Shown here one piece after another: positions 44,193 through 51,745 of a stretch of DNA of 64,000 nt. The notes under the pieces were generated by a model that was not told the origin of the DNA, did no database searches, and was given only the letters and a program-made list of their open reading frames with translations. Numbering within the stretch: position 1 is the first letter of the stretch; every line of letters starts with the position of its first letter. The position numbers and the translations under genes are program-made. Source of the DNA: JAJAZB01 sp965249815 (GTDB lineage Bacteria; Bacteroidota; Bacteroidia; Cytophagales; Spirosomataceae). Where the stretch lies: NCBI GenBank assembly GCA_965249815.1, contig CBDFMV010000003.1, positions 1 to 64,000 of the forward strand. Reading direction: 5' to 3'.

Positions 44193-44217
44193 AAGCAGTT
44201 TCAAATCTGAACATCCC

Positions 44218-44415
44218 ATGCTCACCGACTACATTCAGGCCGCCATGCACCAGGCCCACTACGAGTTGGAAGACGGCACGTTTTACGGCGAAATTCCGGG
44301 TTTCGCGGGCATCGTTGCTTCAGGTCATACCCTCGAAGCCTGCCGGGAGCAATTGCAAGAGGTATTGGAAGGCTGGCTCATCGTGGGCATCCGGCATGGG
44401 CATTTTACACCTTGA
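44218..44415 (+). CDS. HicB-like protein without a HicA partner
   Basis: A 65-residue protein matching the N-terminal part of HicB-type antitoxins: DYIQAAMHQAHYELEDGTFYGEIPGFAGIVASGHTLEACREQLQEVLEGW. The fold is a partly degraded RNase H-like domain that binds HicA. There is no HicA (dsRBD-type, about 60-80 residues with a key His) next to it; the following gene is unrelated. The protein also lacks the usual C-terminal DNA-binding part. It overlaps nothing but is 6 bp before the next gene, so the four genes 44218-45346 look like an operon. Confidence 0.75.
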   Translation: MLTDYIQAAMHQAHYELEDGTFYGEIPGFAGIVASGHTLEACREQLQEVLEGWLIVGIRHGHFTP

Positions 44416-44421
44416 TTTTCA

Positions 44422-44625
44422 ATGGCAAAGCGCATCATCATTCATAAACACCCCGGCGACCCCTACTGGCATCTACTCCGGCGCGGGCTGGAAATGACCG
44501 TGTCCGAGCGACTTGAAAACTTTTTCCGGATGCAATGCGAGCACCGGATTATCTTCGGCGAGAGCGAGGTGGAAAAAAAATTAAAGGAGAAACGCATCCT
44601 GATTCGTAAAGCCGAATGGATTTAG
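44422..44625 (+). CDS. Small basic protein, possible partner of the nucleotidyltransferase
   Basis: A 67-residue basic protein (MAKRIIIHKHPGDPYWHLLRRG...MTVSERLENFFRMQ...). The middle SERLENFF resembles small helical proteins coded just before nucleotidyltransferase genes, where the pair can act as a toxin-antitoxin system. It overlaps the start of the nucleotidyltransferase gene by 10 bp. I cannot place it in a family. Confidence 0.6.
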   Translation: MAKRIIIHKHPGDPYWHLLRRGLEMTVSERLENFFRMQCEHRIIFGESEVEKKLKEKRILIRKAEWI

Positions 44626-45092
44626 AAAACCTCCAGTTTCTGGCGTTCGTCGAAAAAGCTCATGTCCATGGGCTTAATTTTCTAATTATAGGCGGTCTGG
44701 CGTTGAACCTGCACGGCATCGCCCGCAACACCCAGGACGCCGACGTATGGCTGGAACCGACCAATGAAAACAAAATCCGACTGCTGAACGCTCTGCTCGA
44801 TTTAGGCTACACCGAAGAAGAAATGGCTGATTTGGCGGAAGAAGATTTTACCCAAGCTCAGGTCATTACCCTCGAAGGACCGATTGATATCCTGACGCAG
44901 GTGCATCGTACGCTTGATTTTTACGTTTGCGAACGGCGGGCGAGGGTCTCGGAAGTGCTCGGTATTCCGGTTAAGTTTCTGCACATCAACGACCTGCGCG
45001 AAGCCAAAATTCTTGCCCGCCGCCCGCAGGATTTGCGTGACGTAATTCTGATTGACGACTTTTTAAAACTTATTGACGGAAAAAAGGAATGA
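44616..45092 (+). CDS. Nucleotidyltransferase-fold protein (AbiEii/MNT-like)
   Basis: A 158-residue protein with the nucleotidyltransferase signature: Gly26-Gly27 (IIGGLALNLHGIARNT), then Asp41-x-Asp43 (QDADVW), and a later acidic strand in GPIDILTQV. This is the layout of minimal nucleotidyltransferases (MNT) and of AbiEii-like toxins, which modify tRNA or a partner kinase/HEPN protein. The gene overlaps the upstream 67-residue gene by 10 bp and the downstream gene by 4 bp, so the cluster is translationally coupled. The partner enzyme, if any, is not clear. Confidence 0.78.
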   Translation: MDLENLQFLAFVEKAHVHGLNFLIIGGLALNLHGIARNTQDADVWLEPTNENKIRLLNALLDLGYTEEEMADLAEEDFTQAQVITLEGPIDILTQVHRTLDFYVCERRARVSEVLGIPVKFLHINDLREAKILARRPQDLRDVILIDDFLKLIDGKKE

Positions 45093-45346
45093 CCCGATTT
45101 GACCGTGCGGCGGACCGCTTCAAAGCCTACCACCAGCGCAGCATCCACGCCGCCACCACCGAAGAGCGGGCGGCCATCAACCAGGAACTCAAAGACCTGT
45201 ACGCCTCGCTGTCGGAAGACGACAAGAAAGCGTTCAACGAGCAACTGCAAACTTTTCTGGTCCGCGAAATGGGGCGGCTGAAAACTGATTACGAGGTGAT
45301 AAAAGGCCCGTACGACGGTGATCCTCAACAGCAAAAACCGTCCTGA
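45089..45346 (+). CDS. Helical hypothetical protein at the end of the nucleotidyltransferase operon
   Basis: An 85-residue, charged helical protein (TEERAAINQELKDLYASLSEDDKKAFNEQLQTFLVREMGRL). Its ATG overlaps the previous stop (ATGA). No domain is recognised. It might be part of the same system or a passenger. Confidence 0.6.
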   Translation: MTRFDRAADRFKAYHQRSIHAATTEERAAINQELKDLYASLSEDDKKAFNEQLQTFLVREMGRLKTDYEVIKGPYDGDPQQQKPS

Positions 45347-45554
45347 TCGGACACCCCAGCAACCCTTAAAAATTGGCGGAATCAAACAATTTAATAAATT
45401 CGTAACACGTTGCCCGCTAAACGTTTCATCCAGACGCCGTTGATTTGTGCACAAGGCCAGCCCTAAATACCGCTTCACCCGTCGAAAAGGCTTACCGCTG
45501 AGGGGCCTTTTTTCGTTTGTCCAAACCTTCATCGGTTCCGAATCTGACCCCACT

Positions 45555-47717
45555 ATGGAAGACCAGAAACGCCTGACCCGTGTGCAGGGGAAGGCTTCGT
45601 CCACCATCGACCAGTCGCCGTACATCAGCCGCGATTTGTCGTGGTTGAAGTTCAACGAACGCGTGCTCGATCAGGCCCGCGACCCCCGGCGCAACCTCTT
45701 CGAACGGCTCAAGTTCCTGGCCATCACCGCTTCCAACCTCGACGAGTTCTTCACGATTCGCGTCGGCAGCCTGTACAATTACCTCGATTTTGGCCGCGAA
45801 CGGGTGGACTATTCCGGGCTGCGCGAAGTGCCGTTCCGCAAGACGCTGCTGGCCACTTCGCAGAAATTCTACCAGGAACGCAGCGCCGTGTTCCGGGAAC
45901 AATTGCTGCCGCTTTTTGCCGAGAACGAACTGCTGCTGGCCCGCTGGGACGACCTCACCGACGCCGAGGCCGACGCCGCCACGCGCTTTTTCGACCGGAC
46001 GATTTTCCCGATGCTCACGCCGATGGTGTACGACCACACGCACACCTTCCCGAGCCTGCTGCCGCGCACACTGATTTTTGGCGTGGTCACGAAAAACCCG
46101 ACGCCCGCCAAGGACGACCGCGAGGCCAAGAAGCTCTCATTCGTGCAACTGCCGCAGAATTTGCCCCGGTTTTACGTCATCGACCGCGAGGACCTGGTGG
46201 TGTTTTTGCCCATCGAGGAACTCGTCCGACATGAAATCCAGAAGTTGTACCGCAACGTCGAACTCCTCGACGTGAGCCTGCTCCGCATCATCCGCAACGG
46301 CGATTTCGAGGTCGAAGAACCCGACGACGTGGACGACGATTTGGTGGACGAAATCCGCCAGAAAGTGAAAAGCCGCCGCCTGGGCCGCGTGGTGAAGGTG
46401 GCCATCGAAGCCGATACGTCGGACTGGATGATGGACATCCTGATGAAAAAGTGGGACATTGACCGCCCGAATTTCTTCATCGCCGATCGCCTGATTGACT
46501 TCACCGGCCTGTGGCAAATCGTCCGGCACCCGGAGTTCCGGAACGAGATGCCGGTCACGCACGCGCCCGTGCCGCCGCTGGGGCTGCTGGGCGAGCGGCC
46601 CGACGACCTCTTCGCCAGCATTCGCGAGCGCGACATCCTGTTGCACCACCCCTACAACAACTTCGAGGTCGTGCTGCAACTCCTCGAACAGGCTGCCGAC
46701 GACCCCAACGTGCTCAGCATCAAGCTGACGATTTACCGCATCGCCAAAAACTCGCGCGTGACCAACGCGTTGCTGCGGGCGGCGGAAAACGGCAAAAACG
46801 TGGCGGTGCTGTTCGAGGTGAAAGCCCGTTTCGACGAGGAAAACAACATCCGCGAGGCGCAGCGGCTCCAGAAAGCGGGCTGCTTCGTCATCTACGGCAT
46901 TGGCCGGTACAAAACCCACACGAAACTACTGCTCGTGGTGCGGGCCGAGGGCGAAGGCGTGCGGCGCTACGCGCATTTGTCGAGCGGCAATTACAACGAA
47001 GACACCGCCAAACTCTACACCGACGTGGGCCTGCTCACGGCCAACGAAGCTTACACGAGCGATATCTCCGAATTTTTCAACGTCATCACGGGGCACTCGC
47101 TGCCGGGCAGTTACCAGAACCTGATTACGGCGCCGGGCAATTTACGCAACACGCTGATCGCGCTAATTCGGGCGGAAGCCGAAGCGGCCACGGCGGGCAA
47201 GCCGTGCGGCATTTGCCTGAAAAGCAATTCCCTGGAGGACAAACAAGTGATGGACGAACTCTACGCCGCCAGTCAGGCGGGCGTGCGCGTCAAGCTCGTG
47301 GTGCGGGGCATTTGCTGCCTGCGGCCCCAGCGGGTGGGGCTTTCCGAAAACATCACGGTGCGTTCCATCGTCGGCGATTTGCTCGAACACACCCGGCTGT
47401 TCTACTTTCACAACGGCGGCGACCCGAAGGTGTACGGCGGTTCGGCCGACATGATGGTACGAAGTTTTGACAAGCGCATCGAGTCGCTGTTTTTGCTCAT
47501 GGATGAGCGCGTGCGCCAGCAGGCCATCCACGTCCTGGCCTACAACCTCCGCGACAACGTGAACGCCTACGAGTTGCAGGAAAACGGCGACTACGTCCGG
47601 TGCACCGGCAGCATGGACGACTGCACCGACCCGGCGGCCGTTAAGGAGCGTTTCGACATCCACGAGGCATTTTTCAACGTGACCGAGGCGGAAATCTGGG
47701 AGGCGAAGCTGTTTTGA
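45555..47717 (+). CDS. ppk1: Polyphosphate kinase 1
   Basis: A 720-residue enzyme making polyphosphate from ATP. The N-terminal domain begins YISRDLSWLKFNERVLDQA. The catalytic domains are phospholipase-D-like: the autophosphorylated His474 is in YAHLSSGNYNEDTAKLYTD and the second His in FYFHNGGDPKVYGGSADMM. The substrate block VLFEVKARFDEENNIREA is also intact. I start at the ATG 45555; upstream codons lack similarity. It probably responds to phosphate or stress; no Pho-like box was identified. A repeat-rich spacer follows. Confidence 0.94.
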   Translation: MEDQKRLTRVQGKASSTIDQSPYISRDLSWLKFNERVLDQARDPRRNLFERLKFLAITASNLDEFFTIRVGSLYNYLDFGRERVDYSGLREVPFRKTLLATSQKFYQERSAVFREQLLPLFAENELLLARWDDLTDAEADAATRFFDRTIFPMLTPMVYDHTHTFPSLLPRTLIFGVVTKNPTPAKDDREAKKLSFVQLPQNLPRFYVIDREDLVVFLPIEELVRHEIQKLYRNVELLDVSLLRIIRNGDFEVEEPDDVDDDLVDEIRQKVKSRRLGRVVKVAIEADTSDWMMDILMKKWDIDRPNFFIADRLIDFTGLWQIVRHPEFRNEMPVTHAPVPPLGLLGERPDDLFASIRERDILLHHPYNNFEVVLQLLEQAADDPNVLSIKLTIYRIAKNSRVTNALLRAAENGKNVAVLFEVKARFDEENNIREAQRLQKAGCFVIYGIGRYKTHTKLLLVVRAEGEGVRRYAHLSSGNYNEDTAKLYTDVGLLTANEAYTSDISEFFNVITGHSLPGSYQNLITAPGNLRNTLIALIRAEAEAATAGKPCGICLKSNSLEDKQVMDELYAASQAGVRVKLVVRGICCLRPQRVGLSENITVRSIVGDLLEHTRLFYFHNGGDPKVYGGSADMMVRSFDKRIESLFLLMDERVRQQAIHVLAYNLRDNVNAYELQENGDYVRCTGSMDDCTDPAAVKERFDIHEAFFNVTEAEIWEAKLF

Positions 47718-47740
47718 AAATAAAGACGGGCCTTGCGAAT

Positions 47741-47873
47741 CCCCTCCTTTATCAAGGAGGGGTGCCCCGAAGGGGCGGGGTGGTTGAGTCGCTGGAAGAA
47801 TCGCTCCTGCTGTCACGCCTTCAACCACCCCCCAGCCGCACCACTCCACTGCACCTCCTCCTTTGAAAGGAGG
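47741..47873. repeat. Group of nested hairpins after ppk1
   Basis: CCCCTCCTT (47741-47749) pairs with AAGGAGGGG (47754-47762). GGGGTGGTTGA (47777-47787) pairs with TCAACCACCCC (47821-47831). CCTCCTTT (47857-47864) pairs with AAAGGAGG (47866-47873). The words CCCCTCCTT...AAGGAGGGG occur on both sides, so the whole spacer may also fold as one large stem. Confidence 0.7.
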
Positions 47874-47907
47874 GGAGTTTGAAAGCTTTTTCTTTTTGAT
47901 TCCTTAC

Positions 47908-48450
47908 ATGCGCCTACTTCTTTCCATTCTCTTCAGTCTTTTAGCCACCTTCGCGGTTGCCCAAACCGCCACCACCGGCGTCAACGACTCGCTGCTCAAC
48001 CAGCTTGTGCGCGAACGGGCGCGCTTGTACAAAGACTGGAATTATTTCCAGGAACAGAACCACGCGCTGTTTGGCGGGAAATCGAAGAACGATTTGCGCA
48101 ACATCATCGCTACGCTCGAAGGCATCGTGGCGAAGGACAACCAGATTCTGGGCCGCCTGCGCACGGTGACGGACAAGGAACGGCAGCGGATGGAACTGGA
48201 AAAAATGCGGCTCACCTCCAAAACCGGCGAGTTGACCACCCAGACCAACAGTTTTCTCGGCGAAAGCAACCAACTCGCCGAACGCACGCAGCGCCTCGAA
48301 GCCCGGCTGAAAGCCGAAAAAGAAGCGCGACGGACCGCCGAAGCCCGCATCGAAAGCACCTTTCAGTTTGCGGTCGCGGCGGTGCTCGGTGCCCTGGTGC
48401 TGGCCTGGCTGGGCTGGCGGCGCGGTCGGCGGCGCAACCCGGCGGCCTGA
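47908..48450 (+). CDS. Exported coiled-coil protein with C-terminal membrane anchor
   Basis: A 180-residue protein with a signal peptide (LLLSILFSLLATFAVAQ), a long coiled coil from about residue 30 to 145 (LVRERARLYKDWNYFQEQNHALF, TNSFLGESNQLAERTQRLEARL), and one membrane helix (FAVAAVLGALVLAWLGW) ended by a basic tail (RRGRRRN). No enzyme motif. It looks like a periplasmic spacer or scaffold protein. It lies between ppk1 and the nucleoside transporter, with terminators on both sides. Confidence 0.65.
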   Translation: MRLLLSILFSLLATFAVAQTATTGVNDSLLNQLVRERARLYKDWNYFQEQNHALFGGKSKNDLRNIIATLEGIVAKDNQILGRLRTVTDKERQRMELEKMRLTSKTGELTTQTNSFLGESNQLAERTQRLEARLKAEKEARRTAEARIESTFQFAVAAVLGALVLAWLGWRRGRRRNPAA

Positions 48451-48505
48451 GCGTTCGGAACTTCTCCGTTTTTGCCTATTTTTGATAGCGAAAAAACGCG
48501 CCGAA

Positions 48506-48538
48506 AAACCTCACCGGTTTTCAAAAACGGTGAGGTTT
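48506..48538 (+). terminator. Hairpin terminator before the nucleoside transporter gene
   Basis: AAACCTCACCG (48506-48516) pairs with CGGTGAGGTTT (48528-48538). The right end continues in CCTTTTG. It closes the unit ending at 48450. Confidence 0.75.
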
Positions 48539-48567
48539 CCTTTTGCCTACCACCCTTCACCCGCTTC

Positions 48568-49809
48568 ATGGAACGATTCACCGGCCTTTTGGGCATCGTG
48601 CTGATTCTGGGCATTGCCTTCGCAATGTCCAACAACCGCCGTGCCATCAATTACCGCACCGTCGGTGTGGGCCTGCTGCTGCAAGCCGGGCTGGCGGTTT
48701 TCATTCTGAAAACCGACGTCGGGCAGCGGATTTTCAACTACCTCGGTGCGAAAGTCAATCAGGTGCTGCTCAACGCCGACCAGGGGGCCAAGTTCGTGTT
48801 CGGTTCGCTCGTGGACCGCAACCTGATGGAAAAGGCCTTTGGCACCGGCAACGACTTCGTGTTTTTCTTCAAAGTCATCCCGACCATCATTTTCGTGGCG
48901 GTGCTGGTCAACATGTTTTACCACCTCGGCATCATGCAGCGCCTCGTGTCGCTCATCGCGCGGGGCGTGTACTGGCTCATGGACGTGAGCGGTGCCGAGG
49001 CGCTGAGCAACGTCGCCAGCACGTTTGTGGGGCAGGTCGAGGCGCAAATCATGATCAAACCCTACCTGAAAACGATGACCAACTCCGAACTGCTCGCCTC
49101 GATGACGGGCAGTTTCGCGTGCATCGCCGGGGGCGTCATGGCCGTCTACATTTCGCTGGGCGTGCCCGCGCCGTACCTGCTGGCGGCCAGCCTGATGGCC
49201 GCGCCGGGCGCGCTGGTGATTTCAAAAATCGTGTTTCCCGAAACCGAAAAATCCGAAACGCGGGGCTACGTAAAACTCGACATCAAAAAAACCCACGCCA
49301 ACCTTGTCGACGCCATCGCCAGCGGGGCCAGCGAGGGCCTCAAGGTGGGCCTCAACGTGATTGCCATGCTGATTGGCTTCATCGCGCTGATCGCGTTGAT
49401 CGATTTAATTCTGGGGAAAGTGGGCGGTCTGGCCGGTTTACCCGAACTGAGCATGAATTTCCTGCTCGGCAAACTCTTCTCGGTTTTCGCCTTCGCAATG
49501 GGTGTGCCGTCGAAAGACATCGAGGCCGCCGGGGCGCTGATGGGCACCAAAATGGTGGTCAACGAATTTGTGGCCTACCTCGATTTAGTGAAACTCAAAC
49601 CCACGCTCGACCCGAAAACCATCGCCATCACCAGTTTTGCGCTCTGCGGGTTCGCCAACTTTTCTTCCATCGCCATCCAGATTGGCGGCATCGGCGAACT
49701 GGCCCCCACCCGCCGCACCGATTTGGCCAAACTGGGTTTTAAAGCCCTAATTTGCGGCACGCTGGCCAGCTACCTGTCGGCCACGCTGGCGGGGTTGCTG
49801 CTGGGGTAA
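48568..49809 (+). CDS. Concentrative nucleoside transporter, NupC type
   Basis: A 413-residue CNT-family transporter with about ten hydrophobic segments. Recognisable parts are VGLLLQAGLAVFILKT near the N-terminus, GVYWLMDVSGAEALSNVASTFVGQVEAQI in the middle (the GAEA...F.GQ motif is the substrate and sodium/proton site) and SFALCGFANFSSIAIQIGGIG near the end. It imports nucleosides across the inner membrane. Start at the ATG 48568. The next gene follows after 23 bp, so co-transcription is possible, although a TAnnTTTG box overlaps the stop codon. Confidence 0.88.
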   Translation: MERFTGLLGIVLILGIAFAMSNNRRAINYRTVGVGLLLQAGLAVFILKTDVGQRIFNYLGAKVNQVLLNADQGAKFVFGSLVDRNLMEKAFGTGNDFVFFFKVIPTIIFVAVLVNMFYHLGIMQRLVSLIARGVYWLMDVSGAEALSNVASTFVGQVEAQIMIKPYLKTMTNSELLASMTGSFACIAGGVMAVYISLGVPAPYLLAASLMAAPGALVISKIVFPETEKSETRGYVKLDIKKTHANLVDAIASGASEGLKVGLNVIAMLIGFIALIALIDLILGKVGGLAGLPELSMNFLLGKLFSVFAFAMGVPSKDIEAAGALMGTKMVVNEFVAYLDLVKLKPTLDPKTIAITSFALCGFANFSSIAIQIGGIGELAPTRRTDLAKLGFKALICGTLASYLSATLAGLLLG

Positions 49810-49814
49810 TTTTG
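49807..49814 (+). promoter_or_regulatory. TAnnTTTG -7 element overlapping the transporter stop codon
   Basis: TAATTTTG spans the stop codon of the transporter gene and lies 18 bp before the ATG of the next gene. It could give that gene its own promoter. Confidence 0.4.
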
Positions 49815-49832
49815 TTTGAACTTCCTCGATTC

Positions 49833-50516
49833 ATGAACGCCTTCACTACTTTTCGCCAGTTCGATACGTTGCAGGAAGCCGAATCGGTGCTGTTGCCGCT
49901 GCTGGTTCAGGCCGGAATTCCGCACGAAGTCGTGCCCGAATACCCGCCCGTGCTGGCGGGTTTCCGGGAAGCGAATCCGGAGAAAAAATACGCCGTGCGC
50001 CTCGACCAGGCCGACTTCGGGCGGGTGCAAAACCTGCTGCTCCGCAAGGCCGTGCTGGAAACCCTCACCGACGCCGAACCCGACCACTACCTCTTCGATT
50101 TCACGACGGACGAACTCCTCGAAATCGTCCGCAAGCCCGACGAATGGAGCGCCTTCGACGTGATTCTGACCCGGCAGATTCTCCACCAGCGGGGCGTCCC
50201 GGTGAGCGATGAGCAAATGCAGGGCCTCGTGCAGGAGCGGTTTCAGGCGCTGGCGACGCACGAGAAACCGGCGTCGTTCTGGTTGGTGGCTGGTTTTATG
50301 CTGGCCATTCTGGGTGGCCTGGGCGGGATTTTGATTGGCCTGAATTATTTCAACGACAAAAAGCGCCTGCCCAACGGCCAGCCCGTGTACACCTACGACG
50401 ACGCCACCCGGCGCAAGGGCCGGTTGATGCTGCTCATCGGCGGCGTGGTGTTCGGGCTGCTCGTGCTGGCAGGGCTGGTGAAAGTGGCCGGGCTGGCGCT
50501 GGAAAAGTGGGGCTGA
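49833..50516 (+). CDS. Membrane-anchored conserved hypothetical protein
   Basis: 227 residues. The N-terminal half is soluble (TFRQFDTLQEAESVLLPLLVQAGIPHEVVPEYPPVL..., similar in feel to the small DUF2007-type signal-transducing domain that begins TxLxEAxxLxxLLxxAGIxxxv), followed by a helical part with DEQMQGLVQERFQALA, and two C-terminal membrane helices (WLVAGFMLAILGGLGGILIGL and LLIGGVVFGLLVLAGL). I assign no function. It stands between the transporter and a methyltransferase-like gene. Confidence 0.65.
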   Translation: MNAFTTFRQFDTLQEAESVLLPLLVQAGIPHEVVPEYPPVLAGFREANPEKKYAVRLDQADFGRVQNLLLRKAVLETLTDAEPDHYLFDFTTDELLEIVRKPDEWSAFDVILTRQILHQRGVPVSDEQMQGLVQERFQALATHEKPASFWLVAGFMLAILGGLGGILIGLNYFNDKKRLPNGQPVYTYDDATRRKGRLMLLIGGVVFGLLVLAGLVKVAGLALEKWG

Positions 50517-50528
50517 ACCAGTTGCGGA

Positions 50529-51119
50529 TTGGTGATTTGGGAATTCGGATTGACAGGACTCTTCCCCGAAAATTCAGTGCGCCAACTGCTTGAAACGCTC
50601 CGCCTGCAACCCGGCGAAACCCTCGCCAGCCTCGGCGTGGGCGGCGGGTTTTGGGAAGTGGGCCTGGGCGCGCAGGTGCCGGGCCTGACGGTGCACCTCG
50701 TGGAGTTGTCGGCGGACTTGCTGAACGAAACCGAACTGGCGGGAGCCGTGGCATTTTGGGAAAAACAAACCGGCAAGCCCGTCGAAAGTCATTTCGTGCC
50801 CGTCATCGGGACGGAAACGGACCCAAACCTGCCCAACGATTTTTTCGATAAAATCCTGATTCTGAACAGTTTTCACGAATTTACAGAACCCGGAACGATG
50901 CTGACCGCGTGCCGCCGGGTGCTGAAGCCGTCTGGTCAGCTTTTCATCGAGGAATCCCTCGCCCGCCTTCCCGACGAGCGGCACGAAGGCTGCGGACGGC
51001 GGCTTTTTTCCGAAAACGAATTAGTGGAGTTGATGGCGTCGAACGGCTTCGCGCTCCGGCAGGCCGTGAGCCGGGACGGGTCGGCGTTTTGGAAACTATT
51101 TGAATTTATGGTTTTTTAA
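50529..51119 (+). CDS. Class I methyltransferase-like protein
   Basis: A 196-residue protein with the core of a SAM-dependent methyltransferase. The glycine-rich loop is ASLGVGGGFWEV (altered from the usual DxGxGxG), and the acidic strand is KILILNSFHEF, closely resembling VDAYHEF in the frameshifted lipoprotein methyltransferase at 793. It then has LTACRRVLKPSGQLFIEESLAR. The start is uncertain: TTG 50529 or GTG 50532. The weak SAM loop makes activity doubtful. The last codons and the stop run into the left arm of a 30-bp inverted repeat. Confidence 0.72.
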   Translation: MVIWEFGLTGLFPENSVRQLLETLRLQPGETLASLGVGGGFWEVGLGAQVPGLTVHLVELSADLLNETELAGAVAFWEKQTGKPVESHFVPVIGTETDPNLPNDFFDKILILNSFHEFTEPGTMLTACRRVLKPSGQLFIEESLARLPDERHEGCGRRLFSENELVELMASNGFALRQAVSRDGSAFWKLFEFMVF

Positions 51120-51202
51120 CCGCAGAGACGCGGAGGTTTCGCAGAGGCCGCAAGAGATTCTCTGGGTACTCCGCGAAACCTCCGCGTCTCTGCGGTTAAA
51201 AA
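51113..51202. repeat. Perfect 30-bp-arm inverted repeat (AACCGCAGAGACGCGGAGG type)
   Basis: Arms 51113-51142 and 51173-51202, loop 30 bases. The stop codon TAA (51117-51119) of the methyltransferase-like gene lies inside the left arm. It also lies 15 bp before the GTG of the GNAT gene. Words of this type are frequent in many bacterial genomes. Confidence 0.9.
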
Positions 51203-51216
51203 CAAACACAGCAGTC

Positions 51217-51651
51217 GTGCACATCCGTCCTCCGCAAACGCCCGCTGAGTGGGAAGCGTACTTTCGCCTGCGCTTCAGGGTGCTACGTGAGCCGTGGCAC
51301 CAGCCCGCCGGTTCCGAACGCCTGCCCGACGAAGATGCCGCCACCCACGCCGCCGCTTACGACGCCGCAACCGGTGCCTTGCTGGGCGTGGGCCGGTTGC
51401 AAAAGTCCTCGGAAACAATGGGGCAGGTGCGTTGCGTGGCCGTTAGTCCGACGGCGCAGGGGCGCGGCGTGGGCAAGGCATTGATGGCTTACCTCGAAGC
51501 CGCCGCCCGGCAACAGGGTTTAACGGAAATCGTGCTCGAAGCGCGGGAAGGGGCCGTGCCGTTTTACCTTTCGATTGGCTACGAAATCACGAAACCGAGC
51601 CACCTGCTTTTCGGGGAAATCCAGCATTACACGATGCGGAAGGAAGTCTGA
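51217..51651 (+). CDS. GNAT-family N-acetyltransferase
   Basis: 144 residues from GTG 51217 (VHIRPPQTPAEWEAYFRLRFRVLREPW). The fold is that of a GCN5-related acetyltransferase, with the CoA-binding loop AVSPTAQGRGVGKALMAYLEAAARQ and the C-terminal strand GAVPFYLSIGYEIT. Open frame continues upstream to 51100, but that part is the palindromic repeat, so I chose the GTG. ElaA-like acetyltransferases have this size and start. The stop codon (51649-51651) is inside the left arm of another palindrome. Confidence 0.8.
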   Translation: MHIRPPQTPAEWEAYFRLRFRVLREPWHQPAGSERLPDEDAATHAAAYDAATGALLGVGRLQKSSETMGQVRCVAVSPTAQGRGVGKALMAYLEAAARQQGLTEIVLEAREGAVPFYLSIGYEITKPSHLLFGEIQHYTMRKEV

Positions 51652-51737
51652 ACCTTGATTCGTCGGATTAGCAGATTGTCGGGATAGTCTAATCAACAAT
51701 CGGGGTAATCTGCTAATCCGACGAATCAAGGTTCAGA
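51647..51737. repeat. Perfect 31-bp-arm inverted repeat (GATTCGTCGGATTAGCAG type)
   Basis: Arms 51647-51677 and 51707-51737 around a 29-base loop. It contains the GNAT stop codon and ends 8 bp before the stop of the convergent sppA gene, so it is probably a bidirectional terminator. Confidence 0.9.
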
Positions 51738-51745
51738 CAATTCAA

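Larger units (their letters stand above)
43799..44217. other. 419-bp palindrome-rich spacer
   Basis: No gene is seen. It is filled by copies of a GCGCGAGTTTGCAACTCG-type word and by a larger imperfect inverted repeat, annotated separately. It separates the Mrr-like gene from the hicB-like operon. Confidence 0.7.
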
